Assembly: GCA_018433975.1 (NCBI GenBank)
Contig: JAHDQE010000017.1
Location: forward strand, 1-64,000
Length of the DNA stretch: 64,000 bases
DNA from: Ornatilinea sp.
GTDB taxonomy: Bacteria > Chloroflexota > Anaerolineae > Anaerolineales > Anaerolineaceae
Reading direction: 5' to 3'
Part shown: positions 33,601 through 41,159 of the stretch, in pieces
Position numbering within the stretch: the first letter of the stretch is position 1
Layout: every line of letters begins with the position of its first letter
The notes under the pieces: generated by a model
Seen by the model: the letters and a program-made list of their open reading frames with translations, nothing else
What the model was told of the DNA's origin: nothing
Database searches by the model: none
Position numbers and translations under genes: made by a program

Positions 33601-36565
33601 AGCCCCGGCTCTGGCGGAAATTAACCCGGAGGAATCTGTTTTGGAAGAGTCTCCCGAAAGTCTGACCCCGCCGGTATCCACCATTGAACCGGAATCCGGA
33701 GAAATTGTGCAAATGCTGTTGGCGATGGTCAGCGAAAAAACCGGTTATCCGCAGGAGATGCTGGATATGGAGCTTGATCTGGAAGCGGATCTGGGTGTGG
33801 ATACCGTGAAACAGGCAGAACTGTTTGCGGCGGTTCGGGAACATTATGAAATACCCCGCCGAGAAGACCTTCAGCTTTCGGATTACAACACACTGGCCAA
33901 GGTGGTGCGGTTTGTGGAAGAATCACTGGCTGAAAAATCTGCTGTGTCCGAACCTGTTTTGGAACAAGCGGTCAATATGGAAGAAAAAAGCGTTGAAGAA
34001 ATTGAAATTGAGGAGGCGGAGCGGGTTCTCGTTCGCCGCGTGCCCACCCCGGTGCTGCGCCCGCGATTAGATTTATGTTTTCCGACCGGTGTCACCATCA
34101 ATGAAGAAAGCCGGGTGATTATCGTCCGGGATCAGGGAAGGGTGCATGACTCCCTGTTACAACTACTTCATGCCCGGAAGGCTGGCGCGCTGGTGTTGGA
34201 GCCGGGAATGCCGCATGAAATTGAAACGGCTGTTCAGAACTGGTTGGCAGAAGGACCTGTTCAGGGTGTATTTTTCCTGGCTGCGTTGGATATCGAAGCT
34301 TCGATGGCAACCATGACCTCTGATGAATGGCAGGCAGAGCTTGATCGCCGCGTTCTTCCGCTCTACTCCGTGATGCGCATGCTGCCGAATGCGGGTTTCC
34401 TGACCTGTGGAACGCGTTTTGGCGGGCTGCATGGCTGCCAGCCGGGCAGCGCGACCAGCCCAATGGGTGGTTTGGTAAGTGGTTTTGCCAAAGCATTGGC
34501 CTGGGAACGGCCCAATATGGCAGTGAAAGTGGTTGATTTTGAAGAACAAGAAAGTGCTTCTTCTGTGGCTGCGAATTTGTTGGATGAAACCTTGCAGGAC
34601 CCGGGTACAGTGGAGGTTGGCTGGGAAGACGGGCAGCGGTTTGGCGTCGCTGCGCTGGAGCAGGAACTTCCAGCAGAGCCTGATCTGTCGATTGAAGCGG
34701 GAAGTATTTTCCTGATCAGCGGCGGAACCGGTGGGATTACAGCTCCAATTATTGAAAACCTGGCGCGTAAAACCAGAGGAACATTTTATCTTTTGGGACG
34801 CACTGTTTTACCCGCAACAGATGATCCGGACATTCAGCAATTAAAAGCAGATCGCAATGGCCTTCGGGATGAATTGATCCGGCGGAAGAAGGAAAGTGGC
34901 GAGAAAGTTACTCCGGCAATTGTGGAACGGAAACTGGCTGCGCTGGAACGGGCAGCGGCCTGTCTTGAAACCATGCAGGCTGTTGAAGCGGCGGGTGGAA
35001 AAGCACGCTATCTGCAATGCGATGTGCTCAATGCACAATCGGTGCAGGGTGCTGTGGATGTGGTGCTGCAGACAGAAGGAAAAGTCGATGTGTTAATTCA
35101 TGCCGCCGGTGTTGAACACAGCCGCCGTCTTGAGAATAAACCGCTGGAGGAATTTGTTAACACAATTGCTGTAAAGGCGACCGGTTTTTATCACTTGTTC
35201 CACAGTCTGGCAGAAAAAGGGAAATTACCCGAAGCGGTGGTAGCCTTTTCGTCGGTTGCCGGACGTTTTGGTAATGCCGGACAGACGGATTACGCCGCGG
35301 CAAATGACCTGCTCTGTAAAATGGTGAGCGCTATTCGGCGCCAGCATCCCGATATCAAGGCGATTGCACTGGATTGGGGCGCATGGGCAGATGTAGGTAT
35401 GGCGAGCCGGGGCTTTATTCCGAATTTGATGGCACGAGCCGGCATTGACATGCTTTCACCGGCCGAGGCGGCTCCACAGGTTTACAAGGAATTGGTGTAC
35501 GGTTTACCGGGTGAGGCTATCCTGGCCGGGTCGTTAGGCATCCTGATTGCTCCGCGTGAAGCAGCCGGTGGTTTGGACCTTGAACGTGCGAATGAGGCGC
35601 TGACAACCGGGCAGCCGATTCATGTTATGCTCAGCCGGGCGACCGGGTTGGATTTGGAAGAAGGTGTAATCCTTGAAGCGGAACTCGACCCCAAAGATGA
35701 GCCTTTCTTACGGGATCACGCGTTGAATGGCACGCCGCTGCTGCCCGGGGTGATGGGAATTGAAGGATTTTCTGTGGCGGCTCAACATGTAGCTTCGGTA
35801 TTGGGCGCGAAAAAAGGCAGTTTCAAAACGGCAAGTCTTGAGGATATTCGCTTCATGGCACCCTTCAAGTTTTACCGGAATGAGCCGCGCCAGGTAACCT
35901 GGAAAGCCAGAGTTCATCGTGAAAAAACCGGGCTGGTGGCGTATGTTGTGCTTCAGTCTACGCACGCTTTGCGGATGCAGCCGGAGGAAACCATACAACA
36001 TTTTTCCGGTAAGGTTCATCTTGTTCCTACAAATGAACCTCTTGGGGCGGGATTGGTTGAACCGCCGCATTGGAACAGCGAAAAAAGCGTTAAGAAAGAG
36101 GATATCTACCGCCTGTATTTCCACGGCCCGGCTTTTCAGGTCCTGGAAGGTGTGGAACGTACCAATGGCACGGTGGTGGGCAAGCTCCAAACCGGACTGC
36201 CTTCATTTACAGCGAACAAACAAAACCTGGTGAGTCTGCCGTTGTTGGTGGAGCTTTGCTTGCAGACAGCGGGAGTATATGAGATTGGCGCAACAGGTGC
36301 TCTCAGTCTGCCGCAATCGATTGGCTCACTTACTTTGCACCAGCTTGCGATGGGGGTTGAAGATCTTTTCGCTGAAGTCTATCCCAAGCGGGATACAGAT
36401 GGCCGGGTGTACTTTGACGCTCGTGTGGTGGATGGCAAGGGAACGGTCTATCTTGAAATGCACAGATACCAGACGTCTTCAATGCCTTATGCAGCTGACA
36501 AGAACCTTGTCAAACCGCTTGAAATTCTGATATCCGGCAGCAAACACAAACCGGGGATTGGATGA
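27671..36565 (+). CDS. PfaA-like lipid/polyketide megasynthase, KS-ACPx4-AT-KS-ACP-KR-DH
   Basis: This 2964-residue protein should build an acyl chain by repeated malonyl condensation. KS1 (1-450, closest in pattern to PUFA synthase PfaA) has Cys215, His349 and His389. Four tandem ACPs follow, with carrier residues 545, 647, 749 and 851, exactly 102 residues apart. The AT (1023-1320) has GQGSQ, Ser1122 in GHSLGEY and HAFH ending at His1227, which suggests malonyl-CoA. KS2 (about 1400-1880) has Cys1639, His1787 and His1827. ACP5 is at 2045. The KR has GGTGG (2351-2355), Ser2527, Tyr2541 and Asn2545. A hot-dog DH has His2683 and Glu2861. All five ACPs read DTV where DSL/DSI is expected, so Thr replaces the phosphopantetheine Ser. 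No ER or thioesterase is present; PfaD nearby supplies ER. AGGAG precedes the ATG. Confidence 0.9.
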   Translation: MTDLKPIAIVGLGAVLPDAHDVASFWKNIQSSVYSIQDVPQGRWNPDLYYDPDPSAPDKTYTKIGSWVQDFQFNPIKIGIPIPPKVLELMDETQQWAIAASHQALQDYGYPQHTLPNERVAVILGNALAGEKHYRSSLRIHLPEYLQVLSSLDAFRQLSDSVQQELLGGFTQGIQAEIPAISEDTMPGELSNIIAGRVANVFNFGGPNFTTDAACASSLAALQAAVDGLRHHQFDAVLTGGVDRSMSVESYVKFSKIGALSPDGSRPYADGANGFVMGEGAVVFLLKRLEDAERDDDRIYAVIRAIGSSSDGKGKGITAPNPIGQERAMERAWKLAGVSPATAGYVEGHGTSTRVGDVVEVQSLGRIFGGMGLPSGAIALGSVKSNIGHLKSAAGAVGMLKTVLALQDKVLPPMANFSHPNPKIDFANLPFRVITKPEPWQKPEGDLRRAGVSAFGFGGTNFHIVLEEYAPGVSLGGTQVFNGVDHAAVELPVEADLSLTEANPVSFTSDEILQTVLGLVSEKTGYPVEMLDPELDLEADLGVDTVKQAELFAEVRERYGIPRREDLQLSDYNTLEKVVSFVEKSLPGTPAETEEAAPDVAADETVEKPDSSAITAFILQQVSEKTGYPSEMLDLELDLEADLGIDTVKQAELFLAVREHYGIPRREDLRLSDYNTLEKVVAFVEESLPGAPVEIEEAAPDVAADETVEKPDSSAITAFILQQVSEKTGYPSEMLDLELDLEADLGIDTVKQAELFLAVREHYGIPRREDLRLSDYNTLEKVVAFVEESLPGTPMQTEETIPDVVGESVSEKRDPSEVLAFILQQVSEKTGYPAEMLDPELDLEADLGIDTVKQAELFASVREHYGIPRREDLRLSDYNTLEKVAGFVVESGTEPTLTVASEVEVPSQIEETEAISKAPDGVGRVPAYRKMLFLSAENSEELLSKLIDATKQLETGNIPANAVPIAEGCAQQERIAIDFETVEDLQKRVERAIKAFDNPSPNVWKALSGQGVYRGSGEPGRLAFLFPGQGSQYVNMMRDLSVFEPVIEETFREADRVLTPILGKPLTEYIFVDSDEEGQQQEAEAALRDTTITQPAVLTADVAMLRLMRHYGFEPEMVAGHSLGEYGALVAAGMLDFQEALEIVSARGREMSKISVEDNGCMAAVSAPIAETERVLKTIEDYVVLANINSPVQSVIGGSTAGVDAALEAFKAEGIQAVKIPVSHAFHTRIVAPASEPLRRVIMKMHIRTPRLPVAANVTGAVYPNDRDEIIDLMARQVASPVQFIQGINTLYDLGARVFIEVGPKRVLSALTSDILGNDNEKEPVVQVPTNHPRKGGVASFNEALCALYAAGVFPGQGTEVQLDETSVSSGLSSPEAVEVVTDGRIPLTGSVVISGAGLGLPGKDGAVFREDNIERILRGDSFIEPLPEETRNRMVEKRVTRLVKSSAGALMVEIDDLDQTVQLAGQRGTFNLAEEFGLPAERAETYDIATKLAIAAGIEALRDAGIPLVLRYKETSKGTLLPDRWVLPSALADETGVIFASAFPGLDHMAEETERFYRHQNLSQKLEELRNLQALAGDPSNPVAKALKDRMEVLEKEQAELNYHFDRRFIFRVLVMGHSQFAEYIGARGPSTAVNAACASTTQAVSLAEDWIRAGRCRRVVIVSGDDVTGGSLVNWVGTGMFATGATTTEKDLRLAVLPFDRRRNGMIMGMGAAALVVEAEDAVRERGMRAICEILASQTANSAFHGTRLDVAHVSQVMNQLISQAERRFALCREEIAGQTMFVSHETYTPARGGSAAAEIHALRNTFGDHANKVVIANTKGFTGHTMGVGVEDVVAVKGLEYGVVPPIAHYDDAFEPDPDLGDLNLSHGGEYPVQYALRLGAGFGSQIAMTLTRHIPGVGERKVKEKYQQWLEAVTGIPQAAVEVVQHTLRIQQTVPPVKPPAQSTWTYGQGPTAWAASLGKMQAVAPETAEIVEAPALAEINPEESVLEESPESLTPPVSTIEPESGEIVQMLLAMVSEKTGYPQEMLDMELDLEADLGVDTVKQAELFAAVREHYEIPRREDLQLSDYNTLAKVVRFVEESLAEKSAVSEPVLEQAVNMEEKSVEEIEIEEAERVLVRRVPTPVLRPRLDLCFPTGVTINEESRVIIVRDQGRVHDSLLQLLHARKAGALVLEPGMPHEIETAVQNWLAEGPVQGVFFLAALDIEASMATMTSDEWQAELDRRVLPLYSVMRMLPNAGFLTCGTRFGGLHGCQPGSATSPMGGLVSGFAKALAWERPNMAVKVVDFEEQESASSVAANLLDETLQDPGTVEVGWEDGQRFGVAALEQELPAEPDLSIEAGSIFLISGGTGGITAPIIENLARKTRGTFYLLGRTVLPATDDPDIQQLKADRNGLRDELIRRKKESGEKVTPAIVERKLAALERAAACLETMQAVEAAGGKARYLQCDVLNAQSVQGAVDVVLQTEGKVDVLIHAAGVEHSRRLENKPLEEFVNTIAVKATGFYHLFHSLAEKGKLPEAVVAFSSVAGRFGNAGQTDYAAANDLLCKMVSAIRRQHPDIKAIALDWGAWADVGMASRGFIPNLMARAGIDMLSPAEAAPQVYKELVYGLPGEAILAGSLGILIAPREAAGGLDLERANEALTTGQPIHVMLSRATGLDLEEGVILEAELDPKDEPFLRDHALNGTPLLPGVMGIEGFSVAAQHVASVLGAKKGSFKTASLEDIRFMAPFKFYRNEPRQVTWKARVHREKTGLVAYVVLQSTHALRMQPEETIQHFSGKVHLVPTNEPLGAGLVEPPHWNSEKSVKKEDIYRLYFHGPAFQVLEGVERTNGTVVGKLQTGLPSFTANKQNLVSLPLLVELCLQTAGVYEIGATGALSLPQSIGSLTLHQLAMGVEDLFAEVYPKRDTDGRVYFDARVVDGKGTVYLEMHRYQTSSMPYAADKNLVKPLEILISGSKHKPGIG
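29198..30421 (+). repeat. Four tandem 306-base repeats encoding ACP domains
   Basis: The carrier-domain coding units recur with a period of exactly 306 bases (102 codons): the threonine codons are at 29303, 29609, 29915 and 30221. Units 2 and 3 are nearly identical over domain and linker, including the PDVAADETVEKPDSSAITAF linker, while units 1 and 4 differ more. This indicates recent duplication or gene conversion. The linkers between units are acidic and proline-containing. A fifth, separate copy lies near 33700-33950 in the same gene. Confidence 0.92.
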
Positions 36566-37299
36566 CCTTTATTTACTGGATGCTTTACACGGCCGGGGCG
36601 GACAGCCCCGGCTTTTCTCCTTCCAATGGAAAGGATTTCTTCAGCGCGGTTGAATGGGAACATCTGGCTCGGATGCGCTTTGCGCTCCGACGAAATTCAT
36701 TTGTGCTTGGCCGCAAGGCTACCAAGGGGCTGCTCCAGGGCTGCTGTTCAGAATTGAAAGAGATTCCCAAAAACCGCATCAGCATTGAAAACGATGCTTC
36801 CGGCGCTCCTTACGCACGGGTGGATGGGAAACGCTTGCCGGGCCGTCTTTCCATCAGCCACAGTGGGGTGCGTGCATTCTGTGCATATACAGAAGATAAT
36901 ATTGGAATAGGCGTGGACCTGGAGGAGATACAGCCCCGTTCAAAGAGTTTCCTGCTAGATTACTTCACGCCTGCGGAGATTGCCGAAGCGGAATCACAAC
37001 CCCTTGAGAGACAGGCCCTGTGGATTACTGCTGCCTGGAGCGCAAAGGAGGCTGTGCTCAAGGCTCTGCAGACAGGCCTGCGGGTAGATACCCGGCAGGT
37101 GGCGATCAGTTTTCCGGAAACGGATAAACTTGCAAAAGACACACCGGCGTGGATACCCTTCCTTGTGAACAAAGCGCCGGAACCTGCATATCAATGGCAG
37201 GGCTGGTGGCGGGTGGATGAACAACAGGTACTTACACTGGTGCAGGCCCGAATGGATTTGTTGGAAAGCCCTCCGGTGTTAAAAGAGATTCCGGCCTGA
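36562..37299 (+). CDS. 4'-phosphopantetheinyl transferase, Sfp type
   Basis: The enzyme should move phosphopantetheine from CoA onto carrier proteins. The 245-residue, two-lobed protein has the family motifs GRLSISHSGVRAFCAY, IGVDLEEIQPRS with the Mg-binding Asp and Glu, and WSAKEAVLKALQTGLR with the Lys-Glu pair. Its ATG overlaps the megasynthase stop codon (ATGA), so the two are translationally coupled and this PPTase is very probably dedicated to the megasynthase. That is notable because the five carrier domains there have Thr instead of Ser at the attachment position. It could also serve other carrier proteins. Confidence 0.93.
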   Translation: MTFIYWMLYTAGADSPGFSPSNGKDFFSAVEWEHLARMRFALRRNSFVLGRKATKGLLQGCCSELKEIPKNRISIENDASGAPYARVDGKRLPGRLSISHSGVRAFCAYTEDNIGIGVDLEEIQPRSKSFLLDYFTPAEIAEAESQPLERQALWITAAWSAKEAVLKALQTGLRVDTRQVAISFPETDKLAKDTPAWIPFLVNKAPEPAYQWQGWWRVDEQQVLTLVQARMDLLESPPVLKEIPA

Positions 37300-37380
37300 T
37301 CGTACTGCTTGTGATCGACCGGATAAATTTATACCCAAAGCTGGTCTGGCTGGATTGGGCTTGCCAACAATATTGCTGTT

Positions 37381-39012
37381 TTACACGGGGAGATAATTTG
37401 CCAGGCTTTGGGGCAGGTGGATGCCTTGCAGGTCCAACATTCGCAGACGGAAAAGATAAGCACACCCTTTCAATAATTGAAGGTTGACATCGACCACATG
37501 CCGGTTGGAAACCTCTTCGAGGGTGGTCCCACGCACCCAGTCATTGAAGGCACCCATCGAGGGCCCGCACCAGATCTGATAGTCCATCCTTCTTTCGGGT
37601 ACACCCTGGTTTGACCAACGGGAAGACAGCCCCAGATACCAGCGGAACACGAGGGCCATTTTTTGTTTGGGGTCTTTCTCGGCACGTTCAATCTGGCGGG
37701 GGTCACGCTCCGTGAAAAAGGCCACCGTATCACTCCAGACTTCACCCAGGCCGCGCTGGAAGATTTTGGTTTCCAGCGTTTCTCGCTCCTTTGCCGGGAT
37801 ATCTTCCAATGAATCGTAACGGTTGTAAAGTTCGTAGAGTTTGGAGGCCCGCATGGGGAACAAAGTGCCGCGTTTGAGAACCTGCACTCTTACGCCCATT
37901 TCGAACATATCCGAAGAGGGAGCCATGGTAACATCGGTCATTGCCGCCTGTGCCAGGAGTGCCCGGGTGTGGTCCGAAGCCCCGGATTCAATACAGGCCT
38001 GGTTGATTGAGCCGGTTACTACATAAGCTGCGCCCATCATGAAGGCTGCCAGAGCGGACGCCGGGGTGCTGATCCCACCACCTGCACCAATCCGCACCGG
38101 TGTAGGGTAATTGTATTTTTCCTGTAACTCATCACGATATGCCAGCATGGCGGGGAGGAGTGATACCAGTGGACGGTTGTCGGTATGCCCTCCGGAATCT
38201 CCTTCGGCAGTAATATCGTCGGCTATGGGGACATGCTTTGCCAGTTCAGCCTGAAGCGGGGTGATCTTTCCTTCTGCCACGAGGTCGGAGAGCATATCCT
38301 CCGGTGCGGGTTCCATGAAGCGCCGGGCTACTTCTTTGCGGGAGAGTTTAGCGACGATATGGTTGGCGATCCGGATTTCTCCGGAGGGCAACTGAGAAAG
38401 TCCGCTGGCGCGGTAGTAAACCAGGCTTCGTGTCAGTCCCAGATAAGCGGAAGCTTCAATGTTGCGCACACCATGTTTCAGAAAGAGTTCGACTGCATTT
38501 CTTTCCATTGCGGGTTCACTCGGGCTGTTGAGGAGGTTAAACATATAGGGACCTTGCGGCAGTGCCGCCTGGATTTTATGGATAGCTTCTTCAACCCGCG
38601 CCGAGATCAACCCGCCAGCGCCAAAAGAACCCATCATTCCGGCCTCTCCCAAAGCAATGACCATTTGGGTCGAAGAGATGCCGTTTGCCATGGCTCCCCC
38701 GTAAAGGGCATAACGCGTTCCATAGGTGGTTTTGAATCCATCATCCCCTAACGACTCGGGAAGGAGAGCCGGAAGCCAGGCGGCCAGCGGGTGTGTGCCG
38801 TTGGGGGCCGGATGGCCTTCCTGTGTCAGGCCGATTTCTTCACCGCGTACAACCGCAAAGAGCGGACCGGTCAGGTTGAGCAACTGCAGGCGCTGACTTT
38901 CTGAATCAAAGGCTACGGAGTTTTCCGGACCTGCCCATAATAGGTTTAATGGAGAAGATTGGGGCCGTTTTGTGAAATTGGCTGTCCGTTCGGTTGAGTA
39001 AGTTTCATTCAT
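37381..39012 (-). CDS. pfaD: PfaD family FMN-dependent enoyl reductase
   Basis: PfaD proteins are stand-alone, nitronate-monooxygenase-fold enoyl reductases that act in trans on PUFA and some polyketide synthases. Visible features over 543 residues are ALYGGAMANGISSTQMVIAL, the FMN region ITAEGDSGGHTDNRPLVSLL, and RIGAGGGISTPASALAAFMM followed by AAYVVTGSINQ for phosphate binding. The C-terminal region has the family-typical DYQIWCGPSMGAFNDWVRGT. Length is normal. It faces the megasynthase and PPTase convergently, 81 bases from the PPTase stop. Since the megasynthase lacks an ER domain, PfaD completes the reductive cycle. AAGGA lies ten bases before the ATG. Confidence 0.93.
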   Translation of the reverse strand: MNETYSTERTANFTKRPQSSPLNLLWAGPENSVAFDSESQRLQLLNLTGPLFAVVRGEEIGLTQEGHPAPNGTHPLAAWLPALLPESLGDDGFKTTYGTRYALYGGAMANGISSTQMVIALGEAGMMGSFGAGGLISARVEEAIHKIQAALPQGPYMFNLLNSPSEPAMERNAVELFLKHGVRNIEASAYLGLTRSLVYYRASGLSQLPSGEIRIANHIVAKLSRKEVARRFMEPAPEDMLSDLVAEGKITPLQAELAKHVPIADDITAEGDSGGHTDNRPLVSLLPAMLAYRDELQEKYNYPTPVRIGAGGGISTPASALAAFMMGAAYVVTGSINQACIESGASDHTRALLAQAAMTDVTMAPSSDMFEMGVRVQVLKRGTLFPMRASKLYELYNRYDSLEDIPAKERETLETKIFQRGLGEVWSDTVAFFTERDPRQIERAEKDPKQKMALVFRWYLGLSSRWSNQGVPERRMDYQIWCGPSMGAFNDWVRGTTLEEVSNRHVVDVNLQLLKGCAYLFRLRMLDLQGIHLPQSLANYLPV

Positions 39013-39381
39013 TTAATAGCATCCTTGTAATCAATCTGGAGGCACCTCCTGTTGAATTTGGAGAAAAACATAGGATAACCTCACAAGTGTAAACCCTGAA
39101 ATTCCGGTTGGGTTGCGGTTGAAAAGTGAATTCTGGCGGGCAGTTATCTTTACTTGTGAAACTTAAATGCTGTGGGAAAGAAGGTGGCTTGTGAAAATGG
39201 AAGAAATTTTTAAGGAAAAATTTAAAGTTCTAAAAGCCTGCAATATTGGCAAGAATAAACTTGAACGGCATCCGACTCGGTATAATTAAAAGAAATTGCA
39301 ATAGAATAGAAGAAATAAACTTTTTTGTCCCCTTTTTCGGGTTGAGAGGTGTTTATTAAGTATAACCTGCGAGAGAGGGAG
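39013..39381 (+). promoter_or_regulatory. Divergent spacer with the sigma-factor promoter and leader
   Basis: A TATAAT at 39281-39286 has only a poor -35 (ACTTGA at 39259-39264, 16-base spacer). The leader after it has AATAAAC (39314-39320) complementary to GTTTATT (39351-39357), which could fold over the ribosome-binding area. The real ribosome-binding site appears to be GAGAGG just before ATG 39382. No clear pfaD promoter was found on the other strand, and no gene lies in the spacer. Confidence 0.45.
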
Positions 39382-39948
39382 ATGAGTATTAACGAAAACG
39401 TGATGAGTAAATCCCATTCGAACGAGCAGGCATGGACACAGCCGGAATTTGAAGAGGTGTTCAAAGCGCATTGGGAACGCATTTATAGGGTGGCGTTCCG
39501 CCTGACCGGAAGCCCAGATGAAGCGGAAGACCTGGCGCTGGAAGTGTTCTGGCGATTATGGCATCGTCGGCCTGCCCGGTTGGACAATGTGGCAGGCTGG
39601 TTATATCGCGTCGTCTCGAATTTAGGGTATAACGCTCTGCGTGCCGCGCGTCGGCGTCGTCAGCACGAACAGGAGGCCGGAAACCAGGCGCTTGAAGCCT
39701 GTGAAGAAAATTTTCCGGTCCGGGTGGCCGAACAATCTATTGAGCGGGAATATGTGCGGCAGGTTTTATCTAAAATGCCTGCCCGTCAGGCTCGCTTGCT
39801 GACGCTGCGTTATTCAGGGCTGAATTATCAGGAAATTGCAGAAGCGCTTCAAATTTCTCCCGCCTCCGTGGGTAAATTGCTGAACCGTGCAGAAAAAGCT
39901 TTCTGCCGGATTTATGAGCAAGGAGAGAAAAATGCACTTGAAGAATAG
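39382..39948 (+). CDS. ECF-type RNA polymerase sigma factor
   Basis: This is a small sigma-70 family factor of the extracytoplasmic function group. Region 2 is FKAHWERIYRVAFRLTGS with EAEDLALEVFWRLWH (core binding and -10 recognition), and region 4 is MPARQARLLTLRYSGLNYQE followed by IAEALQISPASVGKLLNRAE (helix-turn-helix for -35). A GTG at 39349 would give 11 more residues; ATG 39382 is preferred because GAGAGG precedes it. The anti-sigma gene starts 17 bases inside its 3' end. The factor probably controls its own operon and perhaps the ABC genes behind; a role in controlling pfaD or the megasynthase is not shown. Confidence 0.93.
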   Translation: MSINENVMSKSHSNEQAWTQPEFEEVFKAHWERIYRVAFRLTGSPDEAEDLALEVFWRLWHRRPARLDNVAGWLYRVVSNLGYNALRAARRRRQHEQEAGNQALEACEENFPVRVAEQSIEREYVRQVLSKMPARQARLLTLRYSGLNYQEIAEALQISPASVGKLLNRAEKAFCRIYEQGEKNALEE

Positions 39949-41089
39949 TGTGCTGCGGATGATGTTGGACCAGGAGCTTCCTCTGGATGAACTGCATCAG
40001 GCAGAGGCTCATCTTTCCGCGTGCGGCGAGTGCCGTCAGCGGCTGGCGGAGATTAAAACGCGCCAAGAACAGGTCCATGCGGTTTTTTCTGTGCTGGAAC
40101 CCAACCCGCGCGAAGCCCTTCCAACCGAAAGCACTGCACTCTCCCGGCTCGCACTCAGAGAGAAGGAGGCATATCCAATGTCCGCAATGAAGATTCGGCG
40201 CCCGGTGTGGGTGCTGGTTGTTCTGACTGTTGTGTTTGCGGCTGCATTTACATTCCCACCGGTACGTGCTTTTGCCAGTGAACTGCTGGCTTTTTTCCGT
40301 GTGGAAGAGGTGACGACCATCCCTTTAGATACATTCAGCTTGAAAGACCTTCCAACCGACCCGACTCTGGTTGAGGCAATCGGAGAATTATTCTCCGAAT
40401 CGGTCTCTGTTGTGGAAGGCAATCCTGAAGATTATCAACTGGTTGTCGATGCACAAAGCGCGAGCGATGCGGCTGGTTTTGAGGTCCGTCTTCCGGTGGG
40501 TGTTGATGCACCGGAAGAAATTCGGGTGGATCAAAGTTTTACCTTTGATATTCAGTTGGATGGTACAAGCGCGCAGCAGGTGGTTGATCAGTTCGGTATG
40601 GCGGATGTGGAACTCCCCGCCGAACTGGATGGTGCTGTGATCGAAGTCAGCATCCCAAACCGGGTAAGCGCCAAATATGGTTCCTGTCCGGATGATAGCG
40701 AAGATGAACATAAAGAATGGAACTGGGAATGCATCATCTTTTCACAATCTCCCAGTCCGGTGGTGAGCGCTCCATCAGATCTGGACCCGGCTTTGCTGGC
40801 AGAGATTGGTTTACAGATTCTGGGAGTCAGCCCGGAAGAAGCGGCGGCTTTCAGCCAGTCCGCAGATTGGACGACTACTCTCACGATTCCGATTCCACGC
40901 GGTGACGTGGAATACCGTGAAGTGCAGGTGGATGGTGTGACGGGATCCCTGTTTGAGCGTCCAACTTCTGGCGATCCGGATGAAATGCGTGGCTATACTT
41001 TGGTCTGGTTGAAGGATGGCATGATCTATTCCATTGTGGGAGGAGATACTCAGACAAAGGCGCTTGAGCTGGCCGAGAGTTTACCCTGA
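39932..41089 (+). CDS. Zinc-finger anti-sigma factor with C-terminal sensor domain
   Basis: The cytoplasmic N terminus carries HLSACGECRQRL, the His-x3-Cys-x2-Cys zinc site of ZAS anti-sigma factors, which hold the cognate sigma inactive. One membrane helix (VWVLVVLTVVFAAAFTF, about residues 90-106) leads to about 270 extracytoplasmic residues rich in Asp and Glu, with no family that I recognise. The start is ATG 39932, which has AGGAG just upstream and overlaps the sigma gene, so both are translationally coupled. An earlier ATG at 39887 is unlikely. The outer domain presumably senses an envelope signal. Confidence 0.87.
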   Translation: MHLKNSVLRMMLDQELPLDELHQAEAHLSACGECRQRLAEIKTRQEQVHAVFSVLEPNPREALPTESTALSRLALREKEAYPMSAMKIRRPVWVLVVLTVVFAAAFTFPPVRAFASELLAFFRVEEVTTIPLDTFSLKDLPTDPTLVEAIGELFSESVSVVEGNPEDYQLVVDAQSASDAAGFEVRLPVGVDAPEEIRVDQSFTFDIQLDGTSAQQVVDQFGMADVELPAELDGAVIEVSIPNRVSAKYGSCPDDSEDEHKEWNWECIIFSQSPSPVVSAPSDLDPALLAEIGLQILGVSPEEAAAFSQSADWTTTLTIPIPRGDVEYREVQVDGVTGSLFERPTSGDPDEMRGYTLVWLKDGMIYSIVGGDTQTKALELAESLP

Positions 41090-41113
41090 TCCATTAACTT
41101 TGATGCGATACAA

Positions 41114-41143
41114 TTCCCGGGATGAGATCCTTCATCCCGGGAA
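41114..41143 (+). other. Perfect 12-bp inverted repeat between anti-sigma and ABC genes
   Basis: TTCCCGGGATGA (41114-41125) and its complement (41132-41143) are separated by six bases. No T run follows, so it is not a standard terminator. It could be a partial terminator, an mRNA processing hairpin or an operator; it would let the sigma pair and the ABC genes be expressed at different levels. Confidence 0.55.
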
Positions 41144-41159
41144 GATTTGAGAAAAGGAC

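Noticed and set aside
33026..33844. 272-codon minus-strand frame
   Set aside because: It lies within the megasynthase, on the opposite strand of the KS2 and ACP5 coding region; its Leu/Arg/His-rich translation is typical of antisense shadows.
27671..36565. Canonical omega-3 PUFA synthase
   Set aside because: The paired FabA-like dehydratases and the KS-AT-ACPn-KR order are missing; only KS1, the tandem ACP idea and PfaD are shared.
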